From Planctomycetota bacterium (GTDB lineage: Bacteria > Planctomycetota > UBA1135 > GCA-002686595): DNA of 64,000 bases. The DNA lies in the NCBI GenBank assembly GCA_016714045.1, contig JADJNY010000002.1, forward strand, positions 62,001-126,000, in the 5' to 3' direction. Made by a program: the position numbers and the translations under genes. Below, in pieces: positions 7,855-17,415 of this stretch (position 1 is its first letter; each line of letters begins with the position of its first letter). A model generated the notes under the pieces. That model saw nothing but the letters and a program-made list of their open reading frames with translations. It ran no database searches and was not told where the DNA came from.

Positions 7855-9630
7855 TCACATCTCCTCGGGCGCGGCGACACCGAGGAGGCGCAACCCGTTC
7901 GCGAGAACGGTCTTGCACGAGCGCACCAGAGCCAGTCTCGCGGCCGTGACGGAGGGTTCCTGGTCGAGCACGCGGCTCCCGACATACCAAGTGCTGAGGT
8001 CGCGGGAAAGGGCGAGCAGCGCCTGCGCGAGCTCGCTCGGCTCGGCGTGGTCCGCCGCGGAGCGCACGACGTCGGGGAACTGCGACAGGCGGATGAGCAC
8101 CGGCGCGGCATCCGCGAGCGCCGCCCAGTCGGGTGTCGCGCCGCCCTGACCGCTCGCCGCGGCCTTGCGCAGGATCGAGGCCATGCGCGCGTGCGTGTAC
8201 TGCACGTAGGGGCCGGTCTCGCCTTCGAAGCTGAGCACCTCGGCCTTCTCGAACACGACGTCCTTGATGCGCTCGCGCTTCAGGTCGTTGAACACGAGCG
8301 CGCCGATCCCGATCTGCTCGGCGATCTGCTGCTGTCCGGCGAGCTCGGGGTTCTTCTCGCGCACGACGCGGGACGTCTCCTCGACGACTTCGTCGAGCAG
8401 CTCGTCGAGCACGAGCACGTCGCCCTTGCGGCTCGCGAGCTTCGTGCGCCCCGTGCCGAGGAGCAGGCCGAAGTCGACGTGCTCGACGCGCGGCTCGAAG
8501 TCGGCGCCGAGGCGCTTCAGCACGGCCTTCAGCTGCCGGAAGTGGAGCTTCTGCTCCGCGCCGACGACGTAGAGGCAGCGCTCGAAGTGGAACTCGTCCC
8601 AGCGGTGGTAGAGCGCCGCGAGGTCGCGCGTCGCGTACAGCGTCGTCCCGTCGCGCTGCTTGAGCAGGCACGGCGTCTCGGCGAGGCCCTTGTCGATGGC
8701 TTTCAGCGCGACGATCGTGGCGCCGTCGGAGATTTCGGTGATCCCGGCCTGCTCGCAGCGTGCGAACGTCGGCGCGAGGAACGGCTCGTAAAAGCTCTCG
8801 CCACGCACGAGGTCGTGGCGGATGCCGAGGCGCTTGTACGTGCGGGAGAAGCCGCGCATCGAGACCTCGGTGACCCAGCGCCAGAGCGCGCGGATCTCGC
8901 CGTCCTTGCCGCTCTCGAGCTCGATCCACGCCGCGCGGGCCTCCGCGGCGAACGCGGGGTCGTGCTCCGGCTTCTCGGGGTCGAGGACCTTCTTGCTGCG
9001 CTGGTAGACCTCGAGCAGGCCGCGCACGGGGTCGCCCTCGATGTCGATGCCGAGCTCCTTCGCGCGGTCGAGGACGACCTTGCCGTCCGCGCCGACGCGC
9101 GCGCCGCCCCAGCGCTTCATCGCGACCACCAGACCGCCGAACATCGAGCCCCAGTCGCCGATGTGGTTGATGCCGACCGTGCGATAGCCGAGCGCCTCGT
9201 GCAGGTTGACGAGCGCCTGCCCGAGGATCGTCGAGCGCAGGTGGCCGACGTGCATCGGCTTCGCGATGTTCGGGCTCGAGAAGTCGATCACGATCGTCTT
9301 CCCGCGGCCGTAGTCGGATCGGCCGTACTCCGCGCGACGTGTCTCGATGGTTCCGACCACCGTGCGGGCGAGCAGCGCGCGCTCGACCTGGAAGTTGATG
9401 TAGGGGCCCGACGCGACGGCGGTGATCCCGGTGAGCTTCGCGCCGAGCTGGCCGGCGAGCTCGCTCGCGATCGCGGGCGGCGCCTTTTTCAGCGCTTTCG
9501 CGAGCGCGAAACACGGGAAGGCCAGATCGCCCATCGCGCGGTCGCGCGGCTCCTCGATCTTGATCTCGGAGGGAGCGACGCCCGTCAGGGCGGAGAGGGC
9601 CTGGGCGATCGAGTCGGCGAAGTGGCGCAT
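7855..9630 (-). CDS. argS: Arginyl-tRNA synthetase
   Basis: A 591-residue class I aminoacyl-tRNA synthetase that charges tRNA-Arg in the cytoplasm. It has the N-terminal additional domain, the HIGH-type signature in SSPNIAKPMHVGHLRST, INHIGDWG, a KMSKS-like segment (KLASRKGD), and an all-alpha anticodon-binding domain ending LLGVAAPEEM. The frame is open upstream, but ATG at 9630 gives the expected N-terminus (RHFADSIAQALSAL). A TAGGCT hexamer lies 10 nt upstream of this ATG. It is the first gene of the argS - apt - sigma run. Confidence 0.95.
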   Translation of the reverse strand: MRHFADSIAQALSALTGVAPSEIKIEEPRDRAMGDLAFPCFALAKALKKAPPAIASELAGQLGAKLTGITAVASGPYINFQVERALLARTVVGTIETRRAEYGRSDYGRGKTIVIDFSSPNIAKPMHVGHLRSTILGQALVNLHEALGYRTVGINHIGDWGSMFGGLVVAMKRWGGARVGADGKVVLDRAKELGIDIEGDPVRGLLEVYQRSKKVLDPEKPEHDPAFAAEARAAWIELESGKDGEIRALWRWVTEVSMRGFSRTYKRLGIRHDLVRGESFYEPFLAPTFARCEQAGITEISDGATIVALKAIDKGLAETPCLLKQRDGTTLYATRDLAALYHRWDEFHFERCLYVVGAEQKLHFRQLKAVLKRLGADFEPRVEHVDFGLLLGTGRTKLASRKGDVLVLDELLDEVVEETSRVVREKNPELAGQQQIAEQIGIGALVFNDLKRERIKDVVFEKAEVLSFEGETGPYVQYTHARMASILRKAAASGQGGATPDWAALADAAPVLIRLSQFPDVVRSAADHAEPSELAQALLALSRDLSTWYVGSRVLDQEPSVTAARLALVRSCKTVLANGLRLLGVAAPEEM

Positions 9631-9640
9631 GAAGGCGGAG

Positions 9641-9646
9641 AGCCTA
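9641..9646 (-). promoter_or_regulatory. Candidate -10 box of argS
   Basis: On the reverse strand TAGGCT ends 10 nt before the argS ATG, and there is no Shine-Dalgarno sequence in between. This would give a leader of only a few nucleotides. Confidence 0.35.
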
Positions 9647-9907
9647 GGGACGCCGGAGAGCGCTTGGCAAGCCGCGCGTCGCGCACGGGGCTCACGTGGC
9701 GGGGCCGAGGAGCGCGGATTCTTCGCCCGAAGCGCCGAAGCCCTGCCGCGTGAGCTCGCGCATCGCGCTCGTCCAAAGTGACGTCGGATGCGCGGCTGCG
9801 CAGGTTCCGTCGCGCGCGGGAATTCACTTCCGTACGCACTCGTCCACGAACCTCGGGAACGCAGAATCGTTGCGCGGCTTCCCCTGGGCGCGTCCGGACC
9901 GCCCGCA

Positions 9908-9913
9908 TATGCT
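9908..9913 (+). promoter_or_regulatory. Candidate -10 box of paralogue 4
   Basis: TATGCT stands 115 nt before the ATG at 10029, identical in sequence and similar in distance to the box at 113. Confidence 0.4.
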
Positions 9914-10028
9914 TCAGTACACGGCCCTTCACGGGCCGTCAGCGCGTCGTGGCGACCCCTGCCTGGCAGGGCGGGGATCCTCGAACCGTGAGGACGCGTT
10001 GCACCCATTGGGAATCCCACACCCTCTC

Positions 10029-11750
10029 ATGCACATCCAGCGAGCTCTCGTTCTCCGATCCGCGTCGATTCTCGCCGCGCTCTCCGTCTTCGCGCTCGGC
10101 GCGAACGCCCAACAGTTCCCCGTCTGCCCCGTCCCCGGGAGCAACGGCCCCGACGTCATCGTCGGCGACCTGAACGGCGTGCAGAACTACCCGGCGAGCG
10201 CGGGCCTCGACGCGATCGCGCTCGGCACGACCTCGTGCAACATCGGCAACGTTTGGCTGAACTGGTTCGCCAGCACGAACCAGCACCCGGTGATCGGTGG
10301 CGGCGTGTTCAAGTACAAGGTCGTCGACGGCGCAGGCCGCTTCGAGCAGCTCGGGCAGAGCTGGCTCAAGCACGGCTTCTTCGCGCTCTCCGATAACCTG
10401 TGCTGCTCGAACTGCTCGGCGACGGACGGCACGCACCTCGGCGTCGGCTGCTCGGACCCGTACACCGCGGGTCGCAACGGCGATCAGGGCGGGCTCGGTC
10501 CCAAGTGGCAGGTGAACGCGAACACGGGCGCCTACACGTACCCGCCGCCGCACCCGGTCGGCGGGAACAACGGCCGCATCCAGATGGACCAGACGCGCCT
10601 GGAGAACAGCTCGGCGAACCTCCGCTACTTCGGCGAGATGCAGTACGTGACGCCGGACGACTCGGCGGCGAACAACAACGACAACAACACGTCGTACCGC
10701 GAGCTCTCCTACAACGGCTCGACGTTCGCGTTCATCGGCGGCACGCAGCGCATGAAGGCCGGGATCGAGGCGTGGAAGGCGATCGATCCGGCCGTGAACC
10801 AGCAGACCGTGATCGTCCCCGAGGGTTCGAGCTCGCCCTTCGACGGCAACGCGAAGCTGATCTTGTCGTCGCGCGCGACGGATATCGGCAACGGCATGTG
10901 GCACTACGAGTACGCGCTGTACAACCAGAACAGCGATCGTGGTGTGCGTTCGTCCCAGGTCCCGGTGCCGGCGACGGCAGGCGTGATCAACGTCGGGTTC
11001 AACGACGTCGCGTACCTCGGCGGCGACGGCATCGGCAACTTGAACTTCGACGGGACGGACTGGGGCTGGACGAACTCCGGCGGGTTCCTGAAGTGGGAGG
11101 CGCTGCAGTCGTTCGCCCAGAACCCGAGCACGAACGCGCTGCGCTGGGGCTCGACGTACACGTTCCGCTTCGACGCGAACGTGGCGCCGACTTCGGGCAC
11201 GGCGACTTTGGGCCAGTTCAAGGTCGTCAACTCGGTCGCGGTGACGAACGTCGACGTCCCGGGCAACGGGTCGGGCGGCTCGGTGCTCGCGACGTTCTGC
11301 CGCGGCGACGGCTCGGGGGGCGCGTGCCCGTGCGGCAACAACGGCATCGCGAACCACGGGTGCGCGAACTCGGTGTGGGGCGACGGCGGTCTCCTCACGG
11401 CGACGGGCACGGCGAGCGTCTCGGCGGACACGGTCGTGCTGAACTCGAGCTTCCTCTCGGGTGCGTCGTGCGTGTTCTTCCTCGGCGACGCGCAGGCCGG
11501 GCCGGTCGTGGTCGACGACGGCCTCGGGTGCGTGTCGGGCTCGATCGTGCGCCTCGGCACGAAGCCGGTCGGCGGAGCGGCGAGCTCGTTCCCGCAGCCC
11601 GGTGATCCGTCGATCGCGGTGCGCGCGGCGATCCCGGCGGGTGGCGGCACGCGCTACATCCAGTGCTTCTATCGCAACGCGGTCGGCGCGTTCTGCCCGC
11701 CGGCGACGTCGAACCGGACGAACGGCGTGATCGCGGTGTACGCGCCCTGA
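10029..11750 (+). CDS. Secreted Cys-rich protein, paralogue family member 4
   Basis: A 573-residue exported protein of unknown function, separated from its three relatives by the argS - apt - sigma block. The signal peptide covers about residues 1-28 (ANAQ), followed by FPVCPVPGSNGPDVIVGD as in the second member. It has the same landmarks: GTTSCNIGN, QSWLKHGFFAL, CCSNC, GVGCSDPY, ANNNDNNTSYREL and WHYEYALYNQNSD. The C-terminal module begins near residue 422 (FCRGDG, CPCGNNG, GCANS, CVFFLGDAQ, FCPP). It ends in VYAP, like the third member (TYVP), whereas the first two end in AW/TW. Confidence 0.85.
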   Translation: MHIQRALVLRSASILAALSVFALGANAQQFPVCPVPGSNGPDVIVGDLNGVQNYPASAGLDAIALGTTSCNIGNVWLNWFASTNQHPVIGGGVFKYKVVDGAGRFEQLGQSWLKHGFFALSDNLCCSNCSATDGTHLGVGCSDPYTAGRNGDQGGLGPKWQVNANTGAYTYPPPHPVGGNNGRIQMDQTRLENSSANLRYFGEMQYVTPDDSAANNNDNNTSYRELSYNGSTFAFIGGTQRMKAGIEAWKAIDPAVNQQTVIVPEGSSSPFDGNAKLILSSRATDIGNGMWHYEYALYNQNSDRGVRSSQVPVPATAGVINVGFNDVAYLGGDGIGNLNFDGTDWGWTNSGGFLKWEALQSFAQNPSTNALRWGSTYTFRFDANVAPTSGTATLGQFKVVNSVAVTNVDVPGNGSGGSVLATFCRGDGSGGACPCGNNGIANHGCANSVWGDGGLLTATGTASVSADTVVLNSSFLSGASCVFFLGDAQAGPVVVDDGLGCVSGSIVRLGTKPVGGAASSFPQPGDPSIAVRAAIPAGGGTRYIQCFYRNAVGAFCPPATSNRTNGVIAVYAP

Positions 11751-11776
11751 GCGTGGTGCGTAGCGATGAATGAACG

Positions 11777-11804
11777 GCACGGCGTCGAGCGATCGGCGCC
11801 GTGC
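11777..11804. terminator. Hairpin terminator between convergent genes
   Basis: GCACGGCG pairs with CGCCGTGC, and the stem extends to 11 pairs with a 6-nt loop. It lies between the fourth paralogue and the end of the reverse-strand gene at 11821, so it may serve both. Confidence 0.6.
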
Positions 11805-11820
11805 TGCATTCCCGAGTCGT

Positions 11821-14800
11821 TCAGCGCTCGAGCAGGTGCGCGACGAGCGCGCGGACTTCGTCCTCGTCGAGCACGTCGAGCAGGTTCGACGGCATGCGTG
11901 AGAGCGCGCTCGGACGGCGTTCCTCCAGGTCGGACTTAGCGACCTCGATCAGGTCCTCGAACGGCGGGAGGCGGCGCAGCACGAGCGTCGTAGCGTCCTC
12001 GCGCTCGATGCGGCCGACGTAGAGCTCGCCGTCGTTCGTGACGAGCTCGACGTCGCGGAACTGGTCGGAGATCACCTTGGACGGCTCGAGCAGGCTGTCG
12101 AGCAGGTCGCCGCGCGAGAAACGGCGGCCGACGCCGGTGAGGTCGGGCCCGGTCGCGCCGCCGGCGCCTTCGATGCGGTGGCAGGTGGCGCAGCGCGCTT
12201 TCGTGAACGCGGCGCGGCCGAGGTCGAGCGTGGACGTCGAGTTCGAGCTCGCGGCACTCGAGGAGGACGTCGAGCCCGCGCCGACGCCGCTCGAGGGCTT
12301 CGTGGAGCGCGCAGCGTCGCTCGCGGTGCTCGCGTCCACGCGCAGCACGGCTTCGAGCTCCGCGCGCGTCCACGCGCGCACCTTCGGCGCGGGAGCGGGC
12401 GCGGGCGTCGCGTCGGCGGTCTTGGGTGCTTCGGCGAGCGCGCCGAGCGCCGTGCGGTCGGCATCGGAGAAGTTCTTCACGAGGCGCTCGCGGATCGCGT
12501 CGACGAACTCGAGAAGGCTGTGCCCACCCTTCGCCTTCGCGCGCCACGCGTCGATCGCGACGAGCGCGCGTCGCTCGCGCTCGACGGTCCAGCCCGCGTG
12601 CTGCGCGAGCAGCGCGTGCGCGGCGTGGATCGCGTCCTCCTGCGTCGCGGCGCGCTCGAGGTCGACGAGCACGGGCTCGAGCCCGGCCTCGACGTCGAGC
12701 GCGGCGATCACGCGGACGAGCTCGCGACGCAGGTTCGTGCGCGGGTCGAGCGTCGTGGTCTCGGTCGGAGCGTCCGTCGCGGTGGGCGTCGCGTCCAGCG
12801 CGATGCCCGCGAGCACCGGTAGGAGGCGTTGCGCGATGCGCTCGCGCGTCGCGAGCTCGACCGGTCCCGCGCGGAGCAGCACGAGCTGCAGCACGCGCAG
12901 CCAGTCGATCGCCTCCGCCGTCGTCGCTCGCTCGAGGTGCACGGCCTCGAACGCCGCGAGCGCGGGCTCGCGCGCCGCGGGACCGGCGACGTGGAGGCGC
13001 GCGATCAGGCCCGACGGGCCGGCGGCGAGCGGGCCGACGAGGCTCGGATCCACCGACCTCTCGATCGCGACGCGCGCGGCCTGGCGCAGGAACGGATCGG
13101 AGTCCTCGCGCCGCTCCATCGCCGTCGCGAGCCACTGCTTTTCCTGCGCGCTCGGCGTGGGGGCCTCCGTGCGGATGGTGGAGAGCTTGTGCAGCGGCTC
13201 GAGGAACTCGCGCACATTGCGCGCGGACGCGGCGAGCGAGGCCTGCTCGGCGTCCGCGGGGTCGATGGCGGGCGCTGCGCGCTTCTCAGCGCCGTCCCAA
13301 GTGATGCGATACAGCCCCGACTGCGCCTGTCGTCCGCCCGTCGTCACGTAGAGCGCGCCGTCCTTCCCCGCGACGAGGTCGGTCACGGGGAACGGCTTGC
13401 CGCTCACGAACACCTCGCTCGTGCCGCCGAAGCTCGACCCGCGCGGCGACAGCGTGACGCAGTGCACCTTGCCGTACGCCCAGTCCGCGCAGAACAGCGC
13501 GTTCCGGTAGCGCTCCGGGAAGCGCAGGTCCTTCCCGTACAACACACCGGTCGGCGAACCCGCGCCGAGATCGAAAACCGACGGCAGCGTGTCCGGCCAG
13601 TCCGCGTTCCACTTCGCCGAGCCGTTGCGCCAGCCGTAGTCCGCGCCGCTCACGAGATGGAGCACGCGCGTCGGCCGGTACCACGGGGCACCGATGTCCC
13701 ACTCCATGTCCGAGTCGTACGTGAAGAGCTCGCCTTCGGGCCCGAACGCGAGGTCGTAGCAGTTCCTCAAGCCGACGGCGAAGAGCTCGAACTCCTTCCC
13801 GTCCTCGTCCGTGCGGCACACCCAACCGCCGGGCGCCTGGATGTGCGGATCGTGGCCGTTCGGGTCGCCGAGGTGGGGGAGCAGCTCGTCCTCGCCCCAC
13901 GTCGCGGGCACGCGTGATGCGGCGAGCTCGGGCACCTTCGTGAAGTTGCCCGCGATGAGCCACAACCAGCGGCCGGACGGATCGAGCACGACCGCGTGCG
14001 GTCCGTGCTCGCCCGAACCGCCGAGCGCGCGCAGGAGCTCGACGTGGTCGAGCACGTCGTCGCCGTCCGTGTCGCGCACGCGGTAGAGGCCGGGCGTGTG
14101 CGGCTTCGTCTCGCCGACGACGACGTACAGCGCGTCGAACGCCCACAGGAGCCCGTGCGCGTGGCCGAGCTCGACGGGGACGCGCTCGACGAGCGTCGTG
14201 TTCGCCGCGGCGCCGTTCGCAGCACGCGCGTTCGTGTCCGTCTTCGAGCTCGCGTCCGTCGCGTCGCGCGCGATCGGCGGCGGCGTGATGCGGTAGATCG
14301 AGCCGTCCTGGTCGCTCGCGTAGAGCCGACCGCGATCGTCCGTGCAGAGCGACACCCACGAGCCCTCGCGCGCCTTCGGCACCGAGTACAGGAGCTCCGC
14401 GCGGAAGCCTTCGGGCAGCGTGAGCGTGTCGCCGGACGCCGCGCGCTCCTCGACGGGCTCGGGCGCGTTCGTCGTCGCCGCCGCGGCGCCCGCGAGCGCC
14501 GCGAGGTCGCCCGCGAGACCCGTCGTGCCCCAGTCGCCTTGGCCGAGCTCGTGCTCGGCGTGCGCGCTGCCCGCGGCGCGCGCGTCGAACGCGCTCGGCG
14601 TCCACGCGTCGTACGCCGCGACGTCGGCGAGCGTGGAGGCACTCCAACTCGCGTCCGTGACGAGGCGCAGGAGCCGCCCGCGCTCGCCGTCGACGACGAG
14701 CTCGCACCACACGCCCGCGGGGCCGCCGTCGTTCTTCGCGACGAGCGCGAGCTCGTTCGCGCCCGCGTGCAGGTGGTCCGCGACGTCGACGTCGATCGGC

Positions 14801-15765
14801 GACTCCCACTCGTCGTCCGTCGCGACGAGCGCGCCGTTCACGAACACGCGCGCGTGGTTGTCGAACGTGCCGCGCAGGTGAGCCCGCGTGGGCGCCGCGC
14901 GCAGCTCGAACGCGCGCCGGAACGCCGCGACGTCGTGCTCGCGCGCCTCGGACCGGCTCCAGATCCACTGCGGCACGCGCTCGGCGCGCGGTTTCGGGCC
15001 CGTTTCCGCGCTCGGCGCGGCGTCCGGCTCGGGCGGGAGCTCCTTCAGCACGACCGAGCGGAACTCGACCTGCATCGGCGGACCCTGGTGCAGCTGGAAC
15101 GCGAGGATCCCGCGCGGCGCGAAGTGCCTGGGGTCCTCGTCGACGCAGCGCAGCATGCGCGCGCCGTTCACCTCGAGCTCGAGCGTGCGCCCGCGCGCGC
15201 GCACGACGTAGTGGTTCCAGTCGTGCACACGGACGACCTTCAAGAGCTCCGCGCCGTTCGCGAAGCGCGTGCTCGTGCGTCCCGCGCTCGTGAAACGCAC
15301 GTCCTCGCCGCGCGTCGCCGCGACGCCGCGACCGTCCTGCTCGTACAGGCACCCGGTCCAGTTCGGCCCGTCCTCGATGTCGGCCTGGTAGCCCGCGACC
15401 TGCCATCCGCCTTGGTCGCGGCTCCGGAACTGCAGGCCCGAGTTGCCGCCCGTGATCTTGAAGTCGAACGCGAGCTCGAAATCGCCGACCTCTCCGCCGC
15501 GCCACACGAGGTACGTCGTCGCGAGGAGCGGGTTCGCCTCCGTGCTGCGCCCGACGATCGCGCCGTTCTCGACGCTCCAGTAGCGCGGATCGCCGTCCCA
15601 GCCGGTGAGCGACCGGCCGTCGAAGAGCGCGCGCGGCGCGGGTTCGCGTTCCGCCGAGGACGGAGCCCGCTGCGCGACCTCGCGATCGGCCGGCGACGGA
15701 GCGCGCGACGCGGGTTCGGTGCCGCAGGCGGCGAGGGTGAGGACCAACAGGCAGCGACGAAGCAT
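11821..15765 (-). CDS. DUF1080 / membrane-bound dehydrogenase / haem-binding lipoprotein (PVC type)
   Basis: A 1314-residue lipoprotein (lipobox LAAC near residue 15). Residues about 47-250 are a DUF1080 / 3-keto-disaccharide hydrolase domain (LFDGRSLTGW, GNSGLQFRSRDQ). About 275-380 resemble a galactose-binding beta-sandwich (FVNGALVATDD). About 460-860 form a PQQ-dehydrogenase-like propeller (LPEGFRAELLYSVPKAREGS). A helical HEAT-like region follows, then a cytochrome-c type segment with CATCH near residue 1195 and TGPDLTGVGRRFSR downstream, as in the putative haem-binding family. It likely acts on sugars outside the cytoplasm and passes electrons to the attached haem. The ATG has GGAG 6 nt upstream and a TAGACT box about 30 nt upstream. 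The gene is divergent from 15966. Confidence 0.9.
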   Translation of the reverse strand: MLRRCLLVLTLAACGTEPASRAPSPADREVAQRAPSSAEREPAPRALFDGRSLTGWDGDPRYWSVENGAIVGRSTEANPLLATTYLVWRGGEVGDFELAFDFKITGGNSGLQFRSRDQGGWQVAGYQADIEDGPNWTGCLYEQDGRGVAATRGEDVRFTSAGRTSTRFANGAELLKVVRVHDWNHYVVRARGRTLELEVNGARMLRCVDEDPRHFAPRGILAFQLHQGPPMQVEFRSVVLKELPPEPDAAPSAETGPKPRAERVPQWIWSRSEAREHDVAAFRRAFELRAAPTRAHLRGTFDNHARVFVNGALVATDDEWESPIDVDVADHLHAGANELALVAKNDGGPAGVWCELVVDGERGRLLRLVTDASWSASTLADVAAYDAWTPSAFDARAAGSAHAEHELGQGDWGTTGLAGDLAALAGAAAATTNAPEPVEERAASGDTLTLPEGFRAELLYSVPKAREGSWVSLCTDDRGRLYASDQDGSIYRITPPPIARDATDASSKTDTNARAANGAAANTTLVERVPVELGHAHGLLWAFDALYVVVGETKPHTPGLYRVRDTDGDDVLDHVELLRALGGSGEHGPHAVVLDPSGRWLWLIAGNFTKVPELAASRVPATWGEDELLPHLGDPNGHDPHIQAPGGWVCRTDEDGKEFELFAVGLRNCYDLAFGPEGELFTYDSDMEWDIGAPWYRPTRVLHLVSGADYGWRNGSAKWNADWPDTLPSVFDLGAGSPTGVLYGKDLRFPERYRNALFCADWAYGKVHCVTLSPRGSSFGGTSEVFVSGKPFPVTDLVAGKDGALYVTTGGRQAQSGLYRITWDGAEKRAAPAIDPADAEQASLAASARNVREFLEPLHKLSTIRTEAPTPSAQEKQWLATAMERREDSDPFLRQAARVAIERSVDPSLVGPLAAGPSGLIARLHVAGPAAREPALAAFEAVHLERATTAEAIDWLRVLQLVLLRAGPVELATRERIAQRLLPVLAGIALDATPTATDAPTETTTLDPRTNLRRELVRVIAALDVEAGLEPVLVDLERAATQEDAIHAAHALLAQHAGWTVERERRALVAIDAWRAKAKGGHSLLEFVDAIRERLVKNFSDADRTALGALAEAPKTADATPAPAPAPKVRAWTRAELEAVLRVDASTASDAARSTKPSSGVGAGSTSSSSAASSNSTSTLDLGRAAFTKARCATCHRIEGAGGATGPDLTGVGRRFSRGDLLDSLLEPSKVISDQFRDVELVTNDGELYVGRIEREDATTLVLRRLPPFEDLIEVAKSDLEERRPSALSRMPSNLLDVLDEDEVRALVAHLLER

Positions 15766-15796
15766 GCGATCTCCGTGGGACGGGTGCGGTCGTGCC

Positions 15797-15802
15797 AGTC
15801 TA
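15797..15802 (-). promoter_or_regulatory. Candidate -10 box of the cytochrome fusion gene
   Basis: TAGACT on the reverse strand, about 30 nt before the ATG at 15765. The hexamer belongs to the recurrent TANNCT group. Confidence 0.3.
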
Positions 15803-15965
15803 GGGACGAACGACGCCCCGCCGCGCGTGAATCGCGTCGCCGTGCTCCGCGGAGGATCGGCGCGCCGGAGCGGGCGGATCGCGGCGGCCAGCTCGTCCGA
15901 AAGAGCCTTGCGAGTGCGCACCGTCCGTCCGCTACGATGCGCCGCGCTCGTCCCCGGAAATCGCG

Positions 15966-17201
15966 ATGAACACGAAGCTCCTCGGCCTCTCCACGCTCCT
16001 CGTCATGTCCTCGATCGCCTGCAAGTCGACTCAGCCACCGAGCGGTCCGACGACCTTCGGGGACGACCTCGCCTTCCTGCAGAAGCACGCGGACACGATC
16101 GTCCTCTCCGACGCGAAGGGCGAGGCGCAGGTGGCGATCGTGCCCGCGTTCCAAGCGCGCGTCATGACGAGCACCTCGGGCGGCGCGAGCGGCCTCTCGC
16201 ACGGCTACCTCCACCGCGAGCGCATCGCCTCGAAGACGCCGACGCCGCACATCAACGTGTTCGGCGGCGAGGACCGCTTCTGGATCGGGCCCGAAGGCGG
16301 CCAGTTCTCGGTGTTTTTCGCACCGGGCGCGCGCTTCGAGCTCGCCGACTGGCACACGCCGGCGCCGATCGATTCCGAGGCCTTCGACGTCGTCGAGACC
16401 GCCGCGGACCACGCGATCTTCCGCAAGCGCATGGGCCTCACGAACTGGTCGGGTACGACGTTCGACCTCGAGGTCACGCGCGAGGTGCGTCTGCGCGATC
16501 CGAGCCAGGTCCTCGCGACGATGCGGGTCGAGCTCCCCGCGGGCGTGCGCGGCGTCGCCTTCGAATCGCTGAACAGCGTCGTGAACCTGGGCAAGACCGC
16601 GTGGAAGAAGGACACGGGCCTGCTCTCGATCTGGATCCTGGGCATGTTCCCCGCGTCGCCCGCCGCGACGGTCGTCGTCCCGTTCCAGACGGGCACGGAG
16701 TCGATCCGCGGCCCGATCGTGAACGACGAGTACTTCGGGAAGATTCCCGCGGACCGTCTGCGCGTGAAGCACGACGAGGGTCTGCTCCTCTTCCGCGCCG
16801 ACGCGCGCCACCGGAGCAAGCTCGGCGTCGGTCCCAAGCGCGCGCACGACGTCCTCGGCAGTTGGGACGCGAAGAGCGGCGTGCTCACGATCGTCCAGTA
16901 CTCGCTCCCCAAGCCCCCCGGCGAGTACGTGAACTCGCTGTGGAAGCACCAGGACGATCCCTACGGCGGCGACGTCGTGAACAGCTACAACGACGGCCCG
17001 TCGACCCCGGGCCGAGCGGGCTTCGGGAACTTCTACGAGCTGGAGACGTCCTCGCCCGCGCTCGCGCTCCGGCCCGGCGAACGCGCGAACCACGCGCACC
17101 GCACGCTGCACCTGTCGGGCGACCAGGCCGGGCTCGAGCGCATCGCGAAGAGCGTCCTCGGCGTGCACCTCGGCGAGCTCGCGAGCGTCGCGAAGCCCTG
17201 A
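15966..17201 (+). CDS. Lipoprotein with a galactose-mutarotase-like fold (probably DUF6786)
   Basis: A 411-residue lipoprotein (lipobox SSIAC at residues 15-19). The body is rich in beta strands, with segments such as AQVAIVPAFQARVMTST, FGGEDRFWIGPEGG and SYNDGP. I associate these with the DUF6786 family, which has an aldose-1-epimerase-like fold; the exact family name is from memory. It is likely a periplasmic carbohydrate-binding or epimerase-like protein. No catalytic His/Glu pair can be assigned with confidence. It starts 200 nt from the divergent cytochrome fusion gene and ends with a strong terminator, so it is probably monocistronic. Confidence 0.75.
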   Translation: MNTKLLGLSTLLVMSSIACKSTQPPSGPTTFGDDLAFLQKHADTIVLSDAKGEAQVAIVPAFQARVMTSTSGGASGLSHGYLHRERIASKTPTPHINVFGGEDRFWIGPEGGQFSVFFAPGARFELADWHTPAPIDSEAFDVVETAADHAIFRKRMGLTNWSGTTFDLEVTREVRLRDPSQVLATMRVELPAGVRGVAFESLNSVVNLGKTAWKKDTGLLSIWILGMFPASPAATVVVPFQTGTESIRGPIVNDEYFGKIPADRLRVKHDEGLLLFRADARHRSKLGVGPKRAHDVLGSWDAKSGVLTIVQYSLPKPPGEYVNSLWKHQDDPYGGDVVNSYNDGPSTPGRAGFGNFYELETSSPALALRPGERANHAHRTLHLSGDQAGLERIAKSVLGVHLGELASVAKP

Positions 17202-17243
17202 CGTCGAGTGGAGCGCCACCCCGGGGTGGCTGGGCTGAGAGCG

Positions 17244-17271
17244 GGCTCCGTTCGGGTCCCCGAACGGAGCC
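17244..17271 (+). terminator. Perfect 13-bp hairpin after the mutarotase-like gene
   Basis: GGCTCCGTTCGGG (17244-17256) is followed by TC and its exact reverse complement (17259-17271), 42 nt after the stop at 17201. There is no T-run. The arm contains GTTCGGG, the same word that recurs before lexA, so a regulatory role cannot be excluded. Confidence 0.65.
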
Positions 17272-17400
17272 TCCAGCGCACGGATCACGCGCCGATGCGC
17301 GGTTTCTGTTCGGGTCGGTGGACCGGCCCTATCCCTTGGAAACAAGGGAGTTGAGCTCGTCCTCGAGCCCGCGGTCGCGCTCCGCGCCGACCTCCTACAA

Positions 17401-17415
17401 GTTCGCGTCCCGTTC
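17401..17415 (+). promoter_or_regulatory. Candidate LexA operator, GTTC-N7-GTTC
   Basis: Two GTTC words are spaced by exactly 7 nt, the arrangement known for the alphaproteobacterial SOS box, 118 nt before the leader peptide start. A possible -10 (TAGATT, 17433-17438) lies so that the operator would cover the -35 region. The words GTTCGGGTC or GTTCGGGTT also occur at 17250, 17308, 17412 and 17447. GTTCGGG is not rare in this GC-rich DNA, so this is a candidate only. Confidence 0.35.

Noticed and set aside
9939..11780. 613-codon reverse-strand frame over the fourth paralogue, and similar long antisense frames over argS, the cytochrome fusion, ABC-F and HEAT/VWA genes
   Set aside because: All lie opposite well-supported genes and lack motifs or sensible starts; they arise from the scarcity of A/T-rich stop codons.
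17244..17271. The GTTCGGG palindrome as a Gram-positive type SOS box
   Set aside because: The half-site order is reversed compared with the CGAAC-N4-GTTCG consensus, and the position just after a stop codon fits a terminator better.
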